Assembly (NCBI GenBank): GCA_001870995.2
Contig: MLAV02000019.1
Coordinates: 1 to 64,000 of the forward strand
DNA length: 64,000 nucleotides
Direction of reading: 5' to 3'
DNA from: Chitinophaga sp. CB10
GTDB taxonomy: Bacteria; Bacteroidota; Bacteroidia; Chitinophagales; Chitinophagaceae
Made by a program: the position numbers and the translations under genes. Shown here in pieces: positions 17,869 to 25,829 of the stretch. The notes beneath the pieces were generated by a model, which was not told the DNA's origin, ran no database searches, and saw nothing but the letters and a program-made list of their open reading frames with translations. The first letter of the stretch is position 1, and each line of letters starts with the position of its first letter.

Positions 17869-18552
17869 CTATTCAAACCACAACATAATCTCGTTCCCAA
17901 TCGCATCAATCAGCTGCTGATCCTTCACCAAATCCATCTTCCAGCCGCTTTTCGCGCAGCGAATGATACCCAGGCTCTCATCATTCAGCATCACCTCCGC
18001 CTGGTAACACACTCCCTTACTGCAGGTATCGGCAATGGGTATGGCCTCCCCCTTGTACTGCACGCCTTTCACCTCAAACTGCAGCGGTATCACATTCGAT
18101 TCCAGCTGTGCGATGAACTGCTTCAAAAATGCGATCAGGTGTTTGCGCTGCGTAGCGCCGGAGGTACTCCACTTGGGCTTATCCGCCCGCTTATGCGCGA
18201 TCTTGAATTTAAGCCCGGTCATAGTCGTCATATAATCGTTGGCATTTTCCTTTACTGCACTTTGGTGCGCCAGTATATACCAGTGATAAGCAGTGCCTAC
18301 CGGCACCCCTGAGCCTTCCGGCGCCTTGCCCGTGCGCCGCTTCATCACTTTGTAGGAAATTTCCCATAAATCGGGCGTAATCTTCGTTTCCTTCCAATCC
18401 CCCTGATCGTAATGCCAATGGTGGCCTCTGCCTACCTGTACGCCGGTGTATTGCCGGCCTTCATACTCCTTGAACCTGTTATAGCTGTCGGACTTGGTAG
18501 TGGCCTTTCTCCGTTTGGCTACCGGCTTCTTCCTTGTAGTGGCAGTTTTCAT
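17869..18552 (-). CDS. Hypothetical protein with basic N-terminal tail
   Basis: 227 residues, no signal peptide. The first 20 residues are very rich in lysine and arginine (KKPVAKRRKATTK), as in DNA- or RNA-binding tails. The body has HHWHYDQGDWKE and a cysteine pair (ADTCSKGVCYQAEV). No family was recognised, so no function is proposed. It lies alone on the minus strand between the two sensory cassettes, with its 3' end at the tandem repeat. Confidence 0.65.
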   Translation of the reverse strand: MKTATTRKKPVAKRRKATTKSDSYNRFKEYEGRQYTGVQVGRGHHWHYDQGDWKETKITPDLWEISYKVMKRRTGKAPEGSGVPVGTAYHWYILAHQSAVKENANDYMTTMTGLKFKIAHKRADKPKWSTSGATQRKHLIAFLKQFIAQLESNVIPLQFEVKGVQYKGEAIPIADTCSKGVCYQAEVMLNDESLGIIRCAKSGWKMDLVKDQQLIDAIGNEIMLWFE

Positions 18553-18656
18553 AATTTGACTTTTTAGTACATATATATGCCAACAAAAAACAAACCATCA
18601 TGCAGGGAAACTTTGCCGCCGGCGGCCTCTGCGGAACGTTTCAGGTAATTTCAAGG

Positions 18657-19217
18657 TCAGGCGCCGCGGCCATACTCATGCCGCAGCAAGGCATACACGT
18701 GCATATCCTCGTACACGTCGTTCTGGCGCTGCCAGTCGCGCAGCAGCCCCTCCTTTACAAAGCCGAACAGGTCCAGTATAGCGGTCACGTCAGCTTTGAG
18801 GTTCACGACCTCCGCCTGTATGCGATGCAGCTCCAGTTCCTGGTAAGCGTAGCGCAACACGGCATGCATCGCCTCTGTCATAAACCCTTTTTTCCACCAG
18901 TTGCTGGAAATATCAAAGCTGAAGGTAGCCCTGTTGCTGCTGTTGAAATGATGCAGCCCTATGGTGCCGATCACCTGTCGGCTACCTTTGAGGATCATTG
19001 CCCAACGTACACCTTCTTTTTCCTTAAAGGCCTTGTGGTAATGCCGGATCAGCTCCATGGCCTTGCCCATGGTGGAAAAAGGTATTACATGGTAAAACCT
19101 TACCACATGCGGGTCGGTGAAAAGAAAGTAGATGTCTTCCAGCATGTCCATAGTGATCGGTTCCAAAAGCAAACGGTCCGTAGTCAACTGCGGGAAGATT
19201 TCGGGCAGTTTCTTCAT
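18657..19217 (-). CDS. GNAT acetyltransferase, RimJ/RimL-like
   Basis: 186 residues with the ribosomal-protein-acetyltransferase style fold: TDRLLLEPITMDMLEDIY at the N-terminus, WAMILKGSRQVIGTIGLH strand pair, and the motif region WWKKGFMTEAMHAVLRYA before LHRIQAEVV. Members transfer acetyl from acetyl-CoA to N-termini or small molecules; the substrate here is not evident. It is 37 bases upstream, in transcript order, of nothing obviously related: next downstream is the hypothetical gene at 18552. Confidence 0.85.
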   Translation of the reverse strand: MKKLPEIFPQLTTDRLLLEPITMDMLEDIYFLFTDPHVVRFYHVIPFSTMGKAMELIRHYHKAFKEKEGVRWAMILKGSRQVIGTIGLHHFNSSNRATFSFDISSNWWKKGFMTEAMHAVLRYAYQELELHRIQAEVVNLKADVTAILDLFGFVKEGLLRDWQRQNDVYEDMHVYALLRHEYGRGA

Positions 19218-19253
19218 ACGTGCAATTAGTTTTTATAGTACACTAAATATAGG

Positions 19254-19922
19254 TCAGAGCGAAATTAATTCATTCCGCAGCGCAAATAAAACTAATCCTG
19301 TCCGTGATTTTATATGGAACCGCTGAAAAATTTCCTGGCGGTAGTTATCGATCGTGTGTGGACTCAGGTTCATCTGGTCCGCAATTTCCTTGTAGGTAAG
19401 CTCGGAGCAGCATAATTGCAGGAATTTCAGCTCATTGTTGCTCAGTTCCAGTTCCGTGCCGCCGGCGCTGTTGCTGTTGCTTTGCAGGTTGCGCAGGAGC
19501 CGCAGGGTAACCAGGTCGTTCAGAAAATGCCCATGTTCCCGGATGGTCTTAATAGCGTTCAGCAGTTCCAGGGCTTTGGATTCTTTCAGCAGGTACCCGC
19601 CCGCGCCGCTGCGCAGCATGCGGATGATCGCCTTGTCATCCTCCCGCATGGAAAGGGCGAGGACGTGTATATCCGGGTACTGCTGCCGCACCCAGGCCGT
19701 AGCGGCAAATCCGTCCATAACGGGCATGGTTATATCCATCAGGATAACTTCGGGGATAACCCGCGCAGTGGCGAAGCGCTGCTGCATTTCAAGGCCGTCT
19801 GCCGCTTCAAAAACGATGTCTATTTCCGGGTACTCTGAGAGTAGACTGATGAGGCCCTGGCGGAACAGGGTATGATCATCTATGATGGCGATAGGGATTG
19901 GGTTAGCGGGATTTTTATTCAT
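19254..19922 (-). CDS. NarL/LuxR-type response regulator (cassette 2)
   Basis: 222 residues from MNKNPANPIP; an ATG at 19973 would add 17 residues unlike the paralogue, so 19922 is preferred. Receiver domain with DD15-16 and phosphoacceptor D63 in LMDITMPVMDG; LuxR helix-turn-helix near the C-terminus (LTYKEIADQMNLSPHTID). The output domain is strikingly like that of 16905-17576, including FLxLxCxELTYKEIADQM. It follows the kinase gene of the same strand. Confidence 0.9.
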   Translation of the reverse strand: MNKNPANPIPIAIIDDHTLFRQGLISLLSEYPEIDIVFEAADGLEMQQRFATARVIPEVILMDITMPVMDGFAATAWVRQQYPDIHVLALSMREDDKAIIRMLRSGAGGYLLKESKALELLNAIKTIREHGHFLNDLVTLRLLRNLQSNSNSAGGTELELSNNELKFLQLCCSELTYKEIADQMNLSPHTIDNYRQEIFQRFHIKSRTGLVLFALRNELISL

Positions 19923-20029
19923 ATGTATGGAATTGATATAGCTCCTGGGTTCAGGGGAATCATCTGCCAGCAATGGAACTTAGCAGGGTTACCGGCGCTC
20001 CTCCGCATAGGGAAAATAAGGATCGCCAT

Positions 20030-20818
20030 TCACCCGTAAGGAATAGTGATAGCGACTTCCGTGCCCGCGCCCGGGGCCGAATGTATCACCGCTTCTCCGC
20101 CGATCATACCCGCTCGTTTATGCAGGTTATGCAACCCCATGCCCTTCTGCATCTTCAGCACTTCCGGTACATTAAACCCGACCCCGTCATCCGCAATGGC
20201 AAGGCGGAGCCGCTGCTGCCGGTAATCCAGGTTAATCCGGATTTCCTTTGCCCGGGCATGGCGGAAAATATTATGCAGGGATTCCTGGAACAGCCGGTAC
20301 ACCATAGTTTCCTTATCCCTGCTGGCCGGGATTTCCGGGACGTTATGATCGTAGATTACCTGGTATTGCCGGGCCTTCGCCATCCATTCCAGCTCTGTGG
20401 CAATGGCGGCCACCAAACCCCGGCTCAGCTGCTCTTCCCCATGCAGGAGGCGGGCCAGGGCCCTCACCTCTTTGACGGACCTTTTCGCAAATTCCGTAGC
20501 GGCATCGATCTTTTCCATGGCACGCTGGCCGTCGTCCGGGTTGATAGCGCTTAACGTCATAATCGTAAGACCGAGCAGCTGCCCAATATTATCATGTAGG
20601 TCCAGCGCGATGGTCTTCAGCGTTTGTTCCCTTACCTCCATTTGCGATTTCAGCAACTCATGTTCAAAGGCTTTTTTCAGCTCCTCTTTTTCTTCCATGT
20701 GTTTTTTCTTTCGCTTGTTATACAGGGAGAAATAATATATCAGGAACAACGGCGCGATTAAAAAAATCAGGGTGATCAGACTGAAGAGGAAGAGGAATTC
20801 CTTTGACGATATCTGCAT
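20030..20818 (-). CDS. Sensor histidine kinase, HisKA_3 type (cassette 2)
   Basis: 262 residues from MQISSKEFLF (an ATG at 20842 would add 8). One membrane span (about 9-31), a basic/acidic linker, H75 in LDLHDNIGQ, N box YRLFQESLHNIFRHAR and G box IADDGVGF. Same architecture and length as the kinase at 16105-16908. Its start overlaps the upstream membrane-protein gene by 43 bases. Confidence 0.91.
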   Translation of the reverse strand: MQISSKEFLFLFSLITLIFLIAPLFLIYYFSLYNKRKKKHMEEKEELKKAFEHELLKSQMEVREQTLKTIALDLHDNIGQLLGLTIMTLSAINPDDGQRAMEKIDAATEFAKRSVKEVRALARLLHGEEQLSRGLVAAIATELEWMAKARQYQVIYDHNVPEIPASRDKETMVYRLFQESLHNIFRHARAKEIRINLDYRQQRLRLAIADDGVGFNVPEVLKMQKGMGLHNLHKRAGMIGGEAVIHSAPGAGTEVAITIPYG

Positions 20819-21438
20819 AGAAATGAGTATGACCAACAACAATATAACAATACATTCAGAATATTGAAAACAATGTAGCGGAGCGGAAAGGGCAAATTCA
20901 TGACTGCATCCGACACCAGGTAATCAAAGAAAATATTGGAGGCCGTACTGCCGAAATAATACAGCAGCGTACCACTTATCCACCAGAAGGGGGCATGCAC
21001 GCGGAGCTCCACGTAATGATCATCCCTGATCACCAGCAGGAAGTAGTACAGGCAGGCCACGATAAACACCACGGACATTACGGAGGCGGAGATATTGGCG
21101 AACACATACCATCCCCGTATATACGTTTCCGTTACAAATACCAGTAACAGCGCCGCCAGGATCAGGTAATACCACTTCCCGGTTTTGAGGTAAGGCTTTA
21201 AATGATAATACAGGAAGGACCAGATGACCGTCATTTCCACGTATTGATACAGATTGTACAACCAGGTGTTACTGACGTGCAGCTGCCTGCGGAGGTAGAT
21301 GCCGGCCATTTCCGTCAGGCAAACGAGGCCGAGGTAAGGGATCATGCGCTTCCAGGCGGCGGATTCGTCGCGATGCAGACAAATCCCCGCCACCAGGAAG
21401 CAGGTTAGCTCAACAGCAGTATTAACGGTTAACAGCAT
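20776..21438 (-). CDS. Multi-pass membrane protein of sensory cassette 2
   Basis: 220 residues, about six or seven hydrophobic spans, and a serine-rich tail (SSSSSV). It is the counterpart of the protein at 15447-16121: shared features include NTWLYNLYQYVEMTVIW, and FWWISGTLLYYFGS in place of FFWYLTGILLY. Function unknown; gene order and overlap with the kinase suggest it is the sensing partner. The start is 9 bases after the accessory gene stop at 21448. Confidence 0.78.
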   Translation of the reverse strand: MLLTVNTAVELTCFLVAGICLHRDESAAWKRMIPYLGLVCLTEMAGIYLRRQLHVSNTWLYNLYQYVEMTVIWSFLYYHLKPYLKTGKWYYLILAALLLVFVTETYIRGWYVFANISASVMSVVFIVACLYYFLLVIRDDHYVELRVHAPFWWISGTLLYYFGSTASNIFFDYLVSDAVMNLPFPLRYIVFNILNVLLYCCWSYSFLCRYRQRNSSSSSV

Positions 21439-21447
21439 GTGATGAGT

Positions 21448-22077
21448 TTATTCTTCCATGAGCAGCGCGCCTTTTTCCGGGCAGTCGCCAGGAGGGCAAA
21501 GCTCTCCTTTATTTTCCGGGGAGGCATCCCGCAGGAAGGCTTTACCTGCCAGCAGCTTCCCACGCGGTTCCCTGGTAATGAAATCGATGTGGATACTATC
21601 CCCCTGCTTATTCACCCCGTCGTACGTGGGCACCATGATCAGGGTAGTCCGGTTCCAGTAAGCCATCGGCGGTATTTTTTCATACTTGCCGGCAGCAGTT
21701 TGTTCATGATAATTAAAATCATAGGCGGCTAAGTAAATCCGCAGCCCGCTCAGGGTATCATTACTCCGCATGATCGAATCCAGCTGGGAAATTTCCCCTT
21801 TCGGAAACCATACGCAGCGGGTGTCATGCAGGGAGTCGCGCTTCACCCACGACCTGGCAGAATCCTGGTAGCCGGCAATATACTGTACGCGCCGGCCGTA
21901 GTTGCGGACGTACGCGGCTGCCTGCGCGGGCGTCAGGTCCACGCCGCTAACATCGCTCAGGGCCGGACCGTCCGGCTGGTAATGGCGCTTAATATCTTCT
22001 TTCATGAGGAAATAGGTACCTCCTGCGCCTGTGGCAAAGCAGAAGATGCCAGTGAGTACGGCATGGGATAATTTCAT
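21448..22077 (-). CDS. Exported or anchored hypothetical protein of sensory cassette 2
   Basis: 209 residues with an N-terminal hydrophobic segment (about 5-24). A domain with LTPAQAAAYVRNYGRR, ISQLDSIMRSND and GLRIYLAAYDF is followed by TTLIMVPTYDG and a tail with a CPPGDCP cysteine pair. It matches in layout the 161-residue protein at 14883-15368, which lacks the N-terminal anchor. No named family was recognised. It is the first gene of the minus-strand cassette. Confidence 0.7.
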   Translation of the reverse strand: MKLSHAVLTGIFCFATGAGGTYFLMKEDIKRHYQPDGPALSDVSGVDLTPAQAAAYVRNYGRRVQYIAGYQDSARSWVKRDSLHDTRCVWFPKGEISQLDSIMRSNDTLSGLRIYLAAYDFNYHEQTAAGKYEKIPPMAYWNRTTLIMVPTYDGVNKQGDSIHIDFITREPRGKLLAGKAFLRDASPENKGELCPPGDCPEKGALLMEE

Positions 22078-22251
22078 GTGTCAGGTAATTTCCGGCAAGC
22101 TAATGCAAGCGGCGCAAGCGCCTGCCAGTAGATACCCGCTAAAAAAAGGTGAAAAACAGCTTTTGTTTTTTTGGGGAGAAAGAATAACTCCGCGGGGAAC
22201 GTGGAAAAGTTAAATGGTTAGCCGCCCTATGCAGTATGCCAAAATGCACAA

Positions 22252-22271
22252 GCCCTCCGCTATGGGAGGGC
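22252..22271 (-). terminator. Hairpin downstream of the chitinase gene
   Basis: GCCCTCC (22252-22258) pairs with GGAGGGC (22265-22271) across a 6-base loop, 27 bases after the chitinase stop. A TTTT run follows after several bases on the minus strand, so it is a weak but plausible terminator. Confidence 0.5.
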
Positions 22272-22297
22272 CTGCGCCTGCTGAGATCTAAGAAAGG

Positions 22298-23965
22298 CTA
22301 CTGTACTATTATCTTTTGCGTGTACACTTTACCGTTATGGCTTACTTCCAGGAAGTAGGTGCCGGCAGGCACATTGGCTACTTTCACTGTAAAACTGCCG
22401 CTGGTTTCCTGTTGTTGCACCAGGGCCTGGCGGCCGGCGCTGAGGAGTACCGCTTTTACGGGCGACTTACTATTATACTCCGGTAACTTCACGAAGATGT
22501 TACCGCCGGCGGATACCGGGTTAGGGTACACGTTGAAGGCGGTAGCGCCTTTACCGGCCGATGTGGAAGAAGGCGCGGTGGACATCTCTGCCAGCGTCAC
22601 CGCGGAAGTCTTTTCCGTTGTGCCGGTGGTCTGCGCGATCACGGAGCCTACCACATTGCCTACCACCGTATAGTTAAAAGATTCCCAGCCGCCGATGGTG
22701 GCGCGGTTGGCATTCATAGGGGCGGCCCCGTTTTCGGAGCTGACATATAAATTATTGCTGGCTCTCAGGGAGATGGTGCCGTTGCTGTTGGATACCCAGG
22801 TAAACTTTTCCCAGTCCTGCGCCGTGGCACGGTTGGCATTCATGGGCTGGGTACCGTTTTCGGACGATACATATTTGGCCATGGAACGCAGTGCAATTTT
22901 GCCATTGCCGGCGTCCAGTACGGAAAACTGCTCCCAGCTGCCATAGGAAGCGCGGTTGCAGGTCATGGCGGTGGCGCCGTTTTCCCCGCTGACGTACAGG
23001 TTGTTGTTGCCGCGAAGGGTGATCACCTTCCCGATGGGCGCTGGGTTGCTGCCGCCGCCGCTGCGGGCTACCACAACTTCGTGAATGGCGGACAGGAGGG
23101 AATTGGCCCCGGTGGCGTCCTGGGACAGCTCCCAGATCATGATACCGCTGCCCTGGTCAAATGCCAGGTTGGTTTTTGCTTTGATGGTGGGGATGCCATT
23201 GTAGCCAACATTCCCGAATACGTCCGCATTGGGGCTGGCGCCACGTGCCAGCAGCTGGGCGTAGGACTCCCAGGTGGGGCGGCCATAAAACGGCACGCCC
23301 AGCACCAGTTTGGAAGCCGGCAGGCCCCGGCCCAGCCAGTAGTTCACTGATTGTGTGGCGTAGTTATAGGTAGAGTGATCGAAATCATTGTAGTCGTAGG
23401 CCATCAGGGTATAGAAGTCCACCAGCGCGAAGGCGCTGCTAAGAATACTGGACCCGCCGGTACCTACAATCGCCCCGGTAAGCAGCTTGCCCTGGTTGTG
23501 CATGGCGGTGCTGAGCTGTGTCATCAGCGAGATGTAGTTGTTCGCGGAAGCGCCGGCATCGGGGTATTCCCAGTCGATGTCCACCCCGTCCAGGTTGTAC
23601 TGGTTCGCGAAATTGACCATGTTGTTCACGAAGTTTGTGCGATAGGTGGCATTGGCAGCGAGCGTTTCGAAGGCGCTGTCGTTCCCGTTATTCCAACCAC
23701 CCACGGAGATCAGCACTTTTACATTATTAGCATGCGCGGTGGAAACAAGGCTTTGCAACTTGGAAGGATTTTCAATGGGCTGCAGTCCACCCGTTGCAGT
23801 GGGTAACAGGAACGCATAATTGATATGGGTTAATTTACTGTATTGCACGGCGCTTACGCTTCCTGCCCAGGAAGGCATATAGCCTACCACCCTGAAAGGC
23901 GTTTGGGCGCTGGCGGTGAGCAGGCAGCAAAGCAGGCAAAACAAACTGAATAGATTTGCTTTCAT
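22298..23965 (-). CDS. Secreted GH18 chitinase with trefoil-like repeats and T9SS sorting domain
   Basis: 555 residues from MKANLFSLFC with a signal peptide cut near residue 20. GH18 catalytic domain (about 24-310): ISVGG strand (86-90), DGVDIDWEYP with catalytic E133, and LMAYDYNDF. Residues about 320-445 hold three copies of an LR..NNLYVS.ENG..PM..NRA...WE.F motif, as in fascin/ricin-like trefoils, likely glycan binding. The end (about 480-555) is a type A T9SS sorting domain (FNVYPNPVSAGGNIF; VPAGTYFLEV). An upstream ATG at 24037 would add 24 residues upstream of the signal peptide and is rejected. Confidence 0.93.
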   Translation of the reverse strand: MKANLFSLFCLLCCLLTASAQTPFRVVGYMPSWAGSVSAVQYSKLTHINYAFLLPTATGGLQPIENPSKLQSLVSTAHANNVKVLISVGGWNNGNDSAFETLAANATYRTNFVNNMVNFANQYNLDGVDIDWEYPDAGASANNYISLMTQLSTAMHNQGKLLTGAIVGTGGSSILSSAFALVDFYTLMAYDYNDFDHSTYNYATQSVNYWLGRGLPASKLVLGVPFYGRPTWESYAQLLARGASPNADVFGNVGYNGIPTIKAKTNLAFDQGSGIMIWELSQDATGANSLLSAIHEVVVARSGGGSNPAPIGKVITLRGNNNLYVSGENGATAMTCNRASYGSWEQFSVLDAGNGKIALRSMAKYVSSENGTQPMNANRATAQDWEKFTWVSNSNGTISLRASNNLYVSSENGAAPMNANRATIGGWESFNYTVVGNVVGSVIAQTTGTTEKTSAVTLAEMSTAPSSTSAGKGATAFNVYPNPVSAGGNIFVKLPEYNSKSPVKAVLLSAGRQALVQQQETSGSFTVKVANVPAGTYFLEVSHNGKVYTQKIIVQ

Positions 23966-24007
23966 AAGGGAATTTTTACAGTGAGTAATAAGAAAGAAGC
24001 TTCGCCG

Positions 24008-24038
24008 CAAAAGTATCAGAATCAGTACTGGTATCATA
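24008..24038 (-). promoter_or_regulatory. Promoter of the chitinase gene
   Basis: Minus strand: TATG (24035-24038), a 19-base spacer and TACTTTTG (24008-24015), an exact -7 consensus match. Predicted leader of about 35 bases before the start at 23965. Confidence 0.55.
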
Positions 24039-24082
24039 TTTATCGAGTACTACATTACTACGTCAGTGGAGAAGATTAGCTG

Positions 24083-24090
24083 TACATTTG
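24083..24090 (+). promoter_or_regulatory. -7 box upstream of the DUF2809 gene
   Basis: TACATTTG matches TAnnTTTG. It ends 7 bases before the ATG at 24098, so the transcript would have almost no leader. No convincing TTTG box is seen 19 bases upstream. Confidence 0.35.
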
Positions 24091-24097
24091 GTACACT

Positions 24098-24526
24098 ATG
24101 TCCCGCAACACTACGCTAAGAGTACTTTATGCGACCCTCATTCCGCTGACGATGTGGCTGGGATTGGCCACCCGTGACCCGGAATGTGTATTTCCCCGGC
24201 TGCTGCGTGTGTACGGTGGCGATATCCTCTATGCCACGTTTATTGTATTTGGTTTGCGGTTTCTATTTCCACGATGGCGGTTATGGATGGTAGTATTGTG
24301 GGGCCTGCTGTTTTGCGTAGGCATTGAGTTACAGCAGTTGATAACGGTTCCCTGGCTGGAACGGCTGCGTCATACCTTCCCGTTCGGGCTGGTGCTGGGT
24401 TATGGGTTCCGGTGGAGCGATATGGTATGCTATGTACTGGGCGTTACCCTGGGGTATGGGGTTTGTTGGTTGGGGGAGAAAGTAACACTGCGGGGGCGGC
24501 AGCAAGGGTCCGGAACGGCAGCTTGA
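24098..24526 (+). CDS. DUF2809 family membrane protein
   Basis: 142 residues, four hydrophobic spans. Typical DUF2809 signatures are present: LGLATRDPE near the first span, GGDILYATFIVFGLRFLFP, and CVGIELQQL in the third span. The basic tail (KVTLRGRQQ) is cytoplasmic by the positive-inside rule. The molecular role of the family is not established. It is divergent from the chitinase gene and its 3' end runs into the AT-rich monomer array. Confidence 0.8.
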   Translation: MSRNTTLRVLYATLIPLTMWLGLATRDPECVFPRLLRVYGGDILYATFIVFGLRFLFPRWRLWMVVLWGLLFCVGIELQQLITVPWLERLRHTFPFGLVLGYGFRWSDMVCYVLGVTLGYGVCWLGEKVTLRGRQQGSGTAA

Positions 24527-24544
24527 TGCGGTTCATTCCTCCGT

Positions 24545-24890
24545 ATTAGTTTAATGCAGCGATAGTTTATTGCAGTTTCGGTTTATTGCAGTAATAGTTA
24601 ATGGTATCGCTAGTTAGTTGCACTAATAATTTATTGCATCATGCAGCTAATGCATTATTATTTATTGCACTAATAATTTATTGCATCACGCAGCTAATGC
24701 ATTATTATTTATTGCACTAATAGTTTATTCCTCCAGGAGCCTATTGCATCATATTTTATTATTTTATTGCACTAATAGCTTATTCCTCCATGAGCCAATT
24801 GCATCATAATCTAATGCATCATTATTTATTACTCCAATAGCTTATTCCTCCATGAGCCTATTGCATCATGAATTTATTGCACCAATTTCT
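24545..24890. repeat. AT-rich satellite-like array of degenerate 15-16 bp monomers
   Basis: About 20 imperfect monomers run without a gap from just after the DUF2809 stop into the last codons of the HxlR gene. Typical plus-strand units are GCACTAATAATTTATT, GCATCATGCAGCTAAT, GCATTATTATTTATT and CCTCCATGAGCCTATT. A higher-order unit of three monomers (47 bp) is repeated at 24621 and 24668 almost exactly. The monomers share a GCA/CCT start and a TTATT or TAAT end. Confidence 0.85.
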
Positions 24891-25245
24891 GCATCAGTTT
24901 ATTCCGGTGCATCACTCCCCAGTTATGCAGCGCGTTGATCACTTCGGTAAGCGTATCTGCATAGGGCATCAGCTCATAAGTAACCACCACCGGGGTGGCG
25001 TCGGAGTCTACTACCCTTTTTACAAATCCATTGATTTCCAGGTCCTTTAATTCGTTGGACAATACCCTGGCTGAAATACCGGTTACAGTGCGTTGCAATT
25101 CATTAAACCGTTTGCTACCGTGCTTCAGTGCGATGATGATGCGCATCTTCCATTTCCCCCCGATGACGTACAGCGCGTCGCCCACGGCGTTGAGCGCGGC
25201 GTTGCAGCTGGTGGCATTGTGGGCTGGCAGTGTTAGTGTACTCAT
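24874..25245 (-). CDS. HxlR-family winged-helix transcriptional regulator
   Basis: 123 residues. The HxlR pattern is clear: C14, DALYVIGGKWKMRIIIAL, GSKRFNELQRTVTGISARVLSNELKDLE recognition helix, and VTYELMPYADTL. Members are often redox- or electrophile-responsive dimers and commonly regulate the divergent neighbour, here the DoxX-like gene. The last codons (NKLMQKLVQ, stop) lie inside the degenerate AT-rich monomer array, so the C-terminal tail appears to be built from repeat units. Confidence 0.92.
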   Translation of the reverse strand: MSTLTLPAHNATSCNAALNAVGDALYVIGGKWKMRIIIALKHGSKRFNELQRTVTGISARVLSNELKDLEINGFVKRVVDSDATPVVVTYELMPYADTLTEVINALHNWGVMHRNKLMQKLVQ

Positions 25246-25247
25246 AT

Positions 25248-25281
25248 GATAATCTGTTTCTCCTTATAATCTGTTTCTCCT
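25248..25281. repeat. 17-bp tandem duplication in the hxlR leader
   Basis: (G/T)ATAATCTGTTTCTCCT occurs twice in direct succession (25248-25264 and 25265-25281), immediately upstream of the HxlR start codon on its minus-strand side. It may affect the ribosome binding region. Confidence 0.8.
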
Positions 25282-25311
25282 GGGCGACAAAACCGTCGCT
25301 GATCTTTTTTG

Positions 25312-25319
25312 CAAAATTA
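25312..25319 (-). promoter_or_regulatory. -7 box of the hxlR promoter
   Basis: The minus strand reads TAATTTTG, an exact TAnnTTTG match, about 60 bases before the start. No clear -33 box was seen. Confidence 0.4.
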
Positions 25320-25356
25320 TACCATATTTCCCCGCATTTCCTTCCATTCCATACTC

Positions 25357-25387
25357 CTAACCACTAACCTAAAGGTTAGTACTAACC
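25357..25387. promoter_or_regulatory. Overlapping CTAACC/GGTTAG palindromes, probable HxlR operator
   Basis: Four hexamers lie in the divergent region: CTAACC at 25357-25362 and 25364-25369, GGTTAG at 25374-25379, and CTAACC at 25382-25387. The last two form a perfect 14-bp palindrome around TA (25374-25387), and the middle two form a 6-4-6 inverted repeat. The cluster lies between the two -7 boxes, as expected for a site bound by a dimeric HxlR regulator. Confidence 0.65.
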
Positions 25388-25424
25388 TTCAGCATACTAC
25401 TAATACTTCAGAAGCAAATGTACC

Positions 25425-25432
25425 TAGTTTTG
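25425..25432 (+). promoter_or_regulatory. -7 box of the DoxX-like gene promoter
   Basis: TAGTTTTG matches TAnnTTTG and lies 26 bases before the ATG and 38 bases after the last palindrome. The -33 position lacks a TTTG, which fits an activated or weak promoter. Confidence 0.45.
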
Positions 25433-25457
25433 CGCTGGTTTAAAACTTAGCTTATCT

Positions 25458-25829
25458 ATGAAACTGAAGAAGATTATCACTGTTATTTTCATCATCCTGG
25501 CGGCCGGTATGGCTGCGCTTAGCGGTATTATGAAACTAACCGCCAGCGACGACATCGTGAAAATGATGTCCGCCATTGGCGTGGGAAAATACGTAACCCT
25601 GCTGGGAATCATGGAGATCGCATTTGCTGCGCTCTTTGTAATTCCACAGACCTACAAACTGGGTTTTATCCTGCTCAGCTGTTACTTTGCCGGCGCGTTG
25701 GCCGTGGAGTTATCCAGGGGCATGGAGTTCCATGCGCTGCTGCCGCTGGCGCTGGTATGGCTTGCCGCGTTCCTAAGGGATAGCGGGATATTTTTGGGCA
25801 GAGGAGCGCAAAAGGTGGCTCAAGGCTGA
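25458..25829 (+). CDS. DoxX-like small membrane protein
   Basis: 123 residues with four hydrophobic spans and the DoxX-like pattern (ALSGIMKLTAS, MMSAIGVGKYVTLLGIMEIAFAALFVIP, GFILLSCYFAGALAVELSRG). DoxX-like proteins are often controlled by HxlR/MarR regulators and linked to thiol or redox stress, but a specific reaction is not established. Its TGA stop lies in the first monomer of the GC-rich array that follows. Confidence 0.82.
   Translation: MKLKKIITVIFIILAAGMAALSGIMKLTASDDIVKMMSAIGVGKYVTLLGIMEIAFAALFVIPQTYKLGFILLSCYFAGALAVELSRGMEFHALLPLALVWLAAFLRDSGIFLGRGAQKVAQG

Noticed and set aside
24545..24870. CRISPR array
   Set aside because: Units are 15-16 bp, highly degenerate, with no unique spacers between identical repeats and no cas genes nearby.
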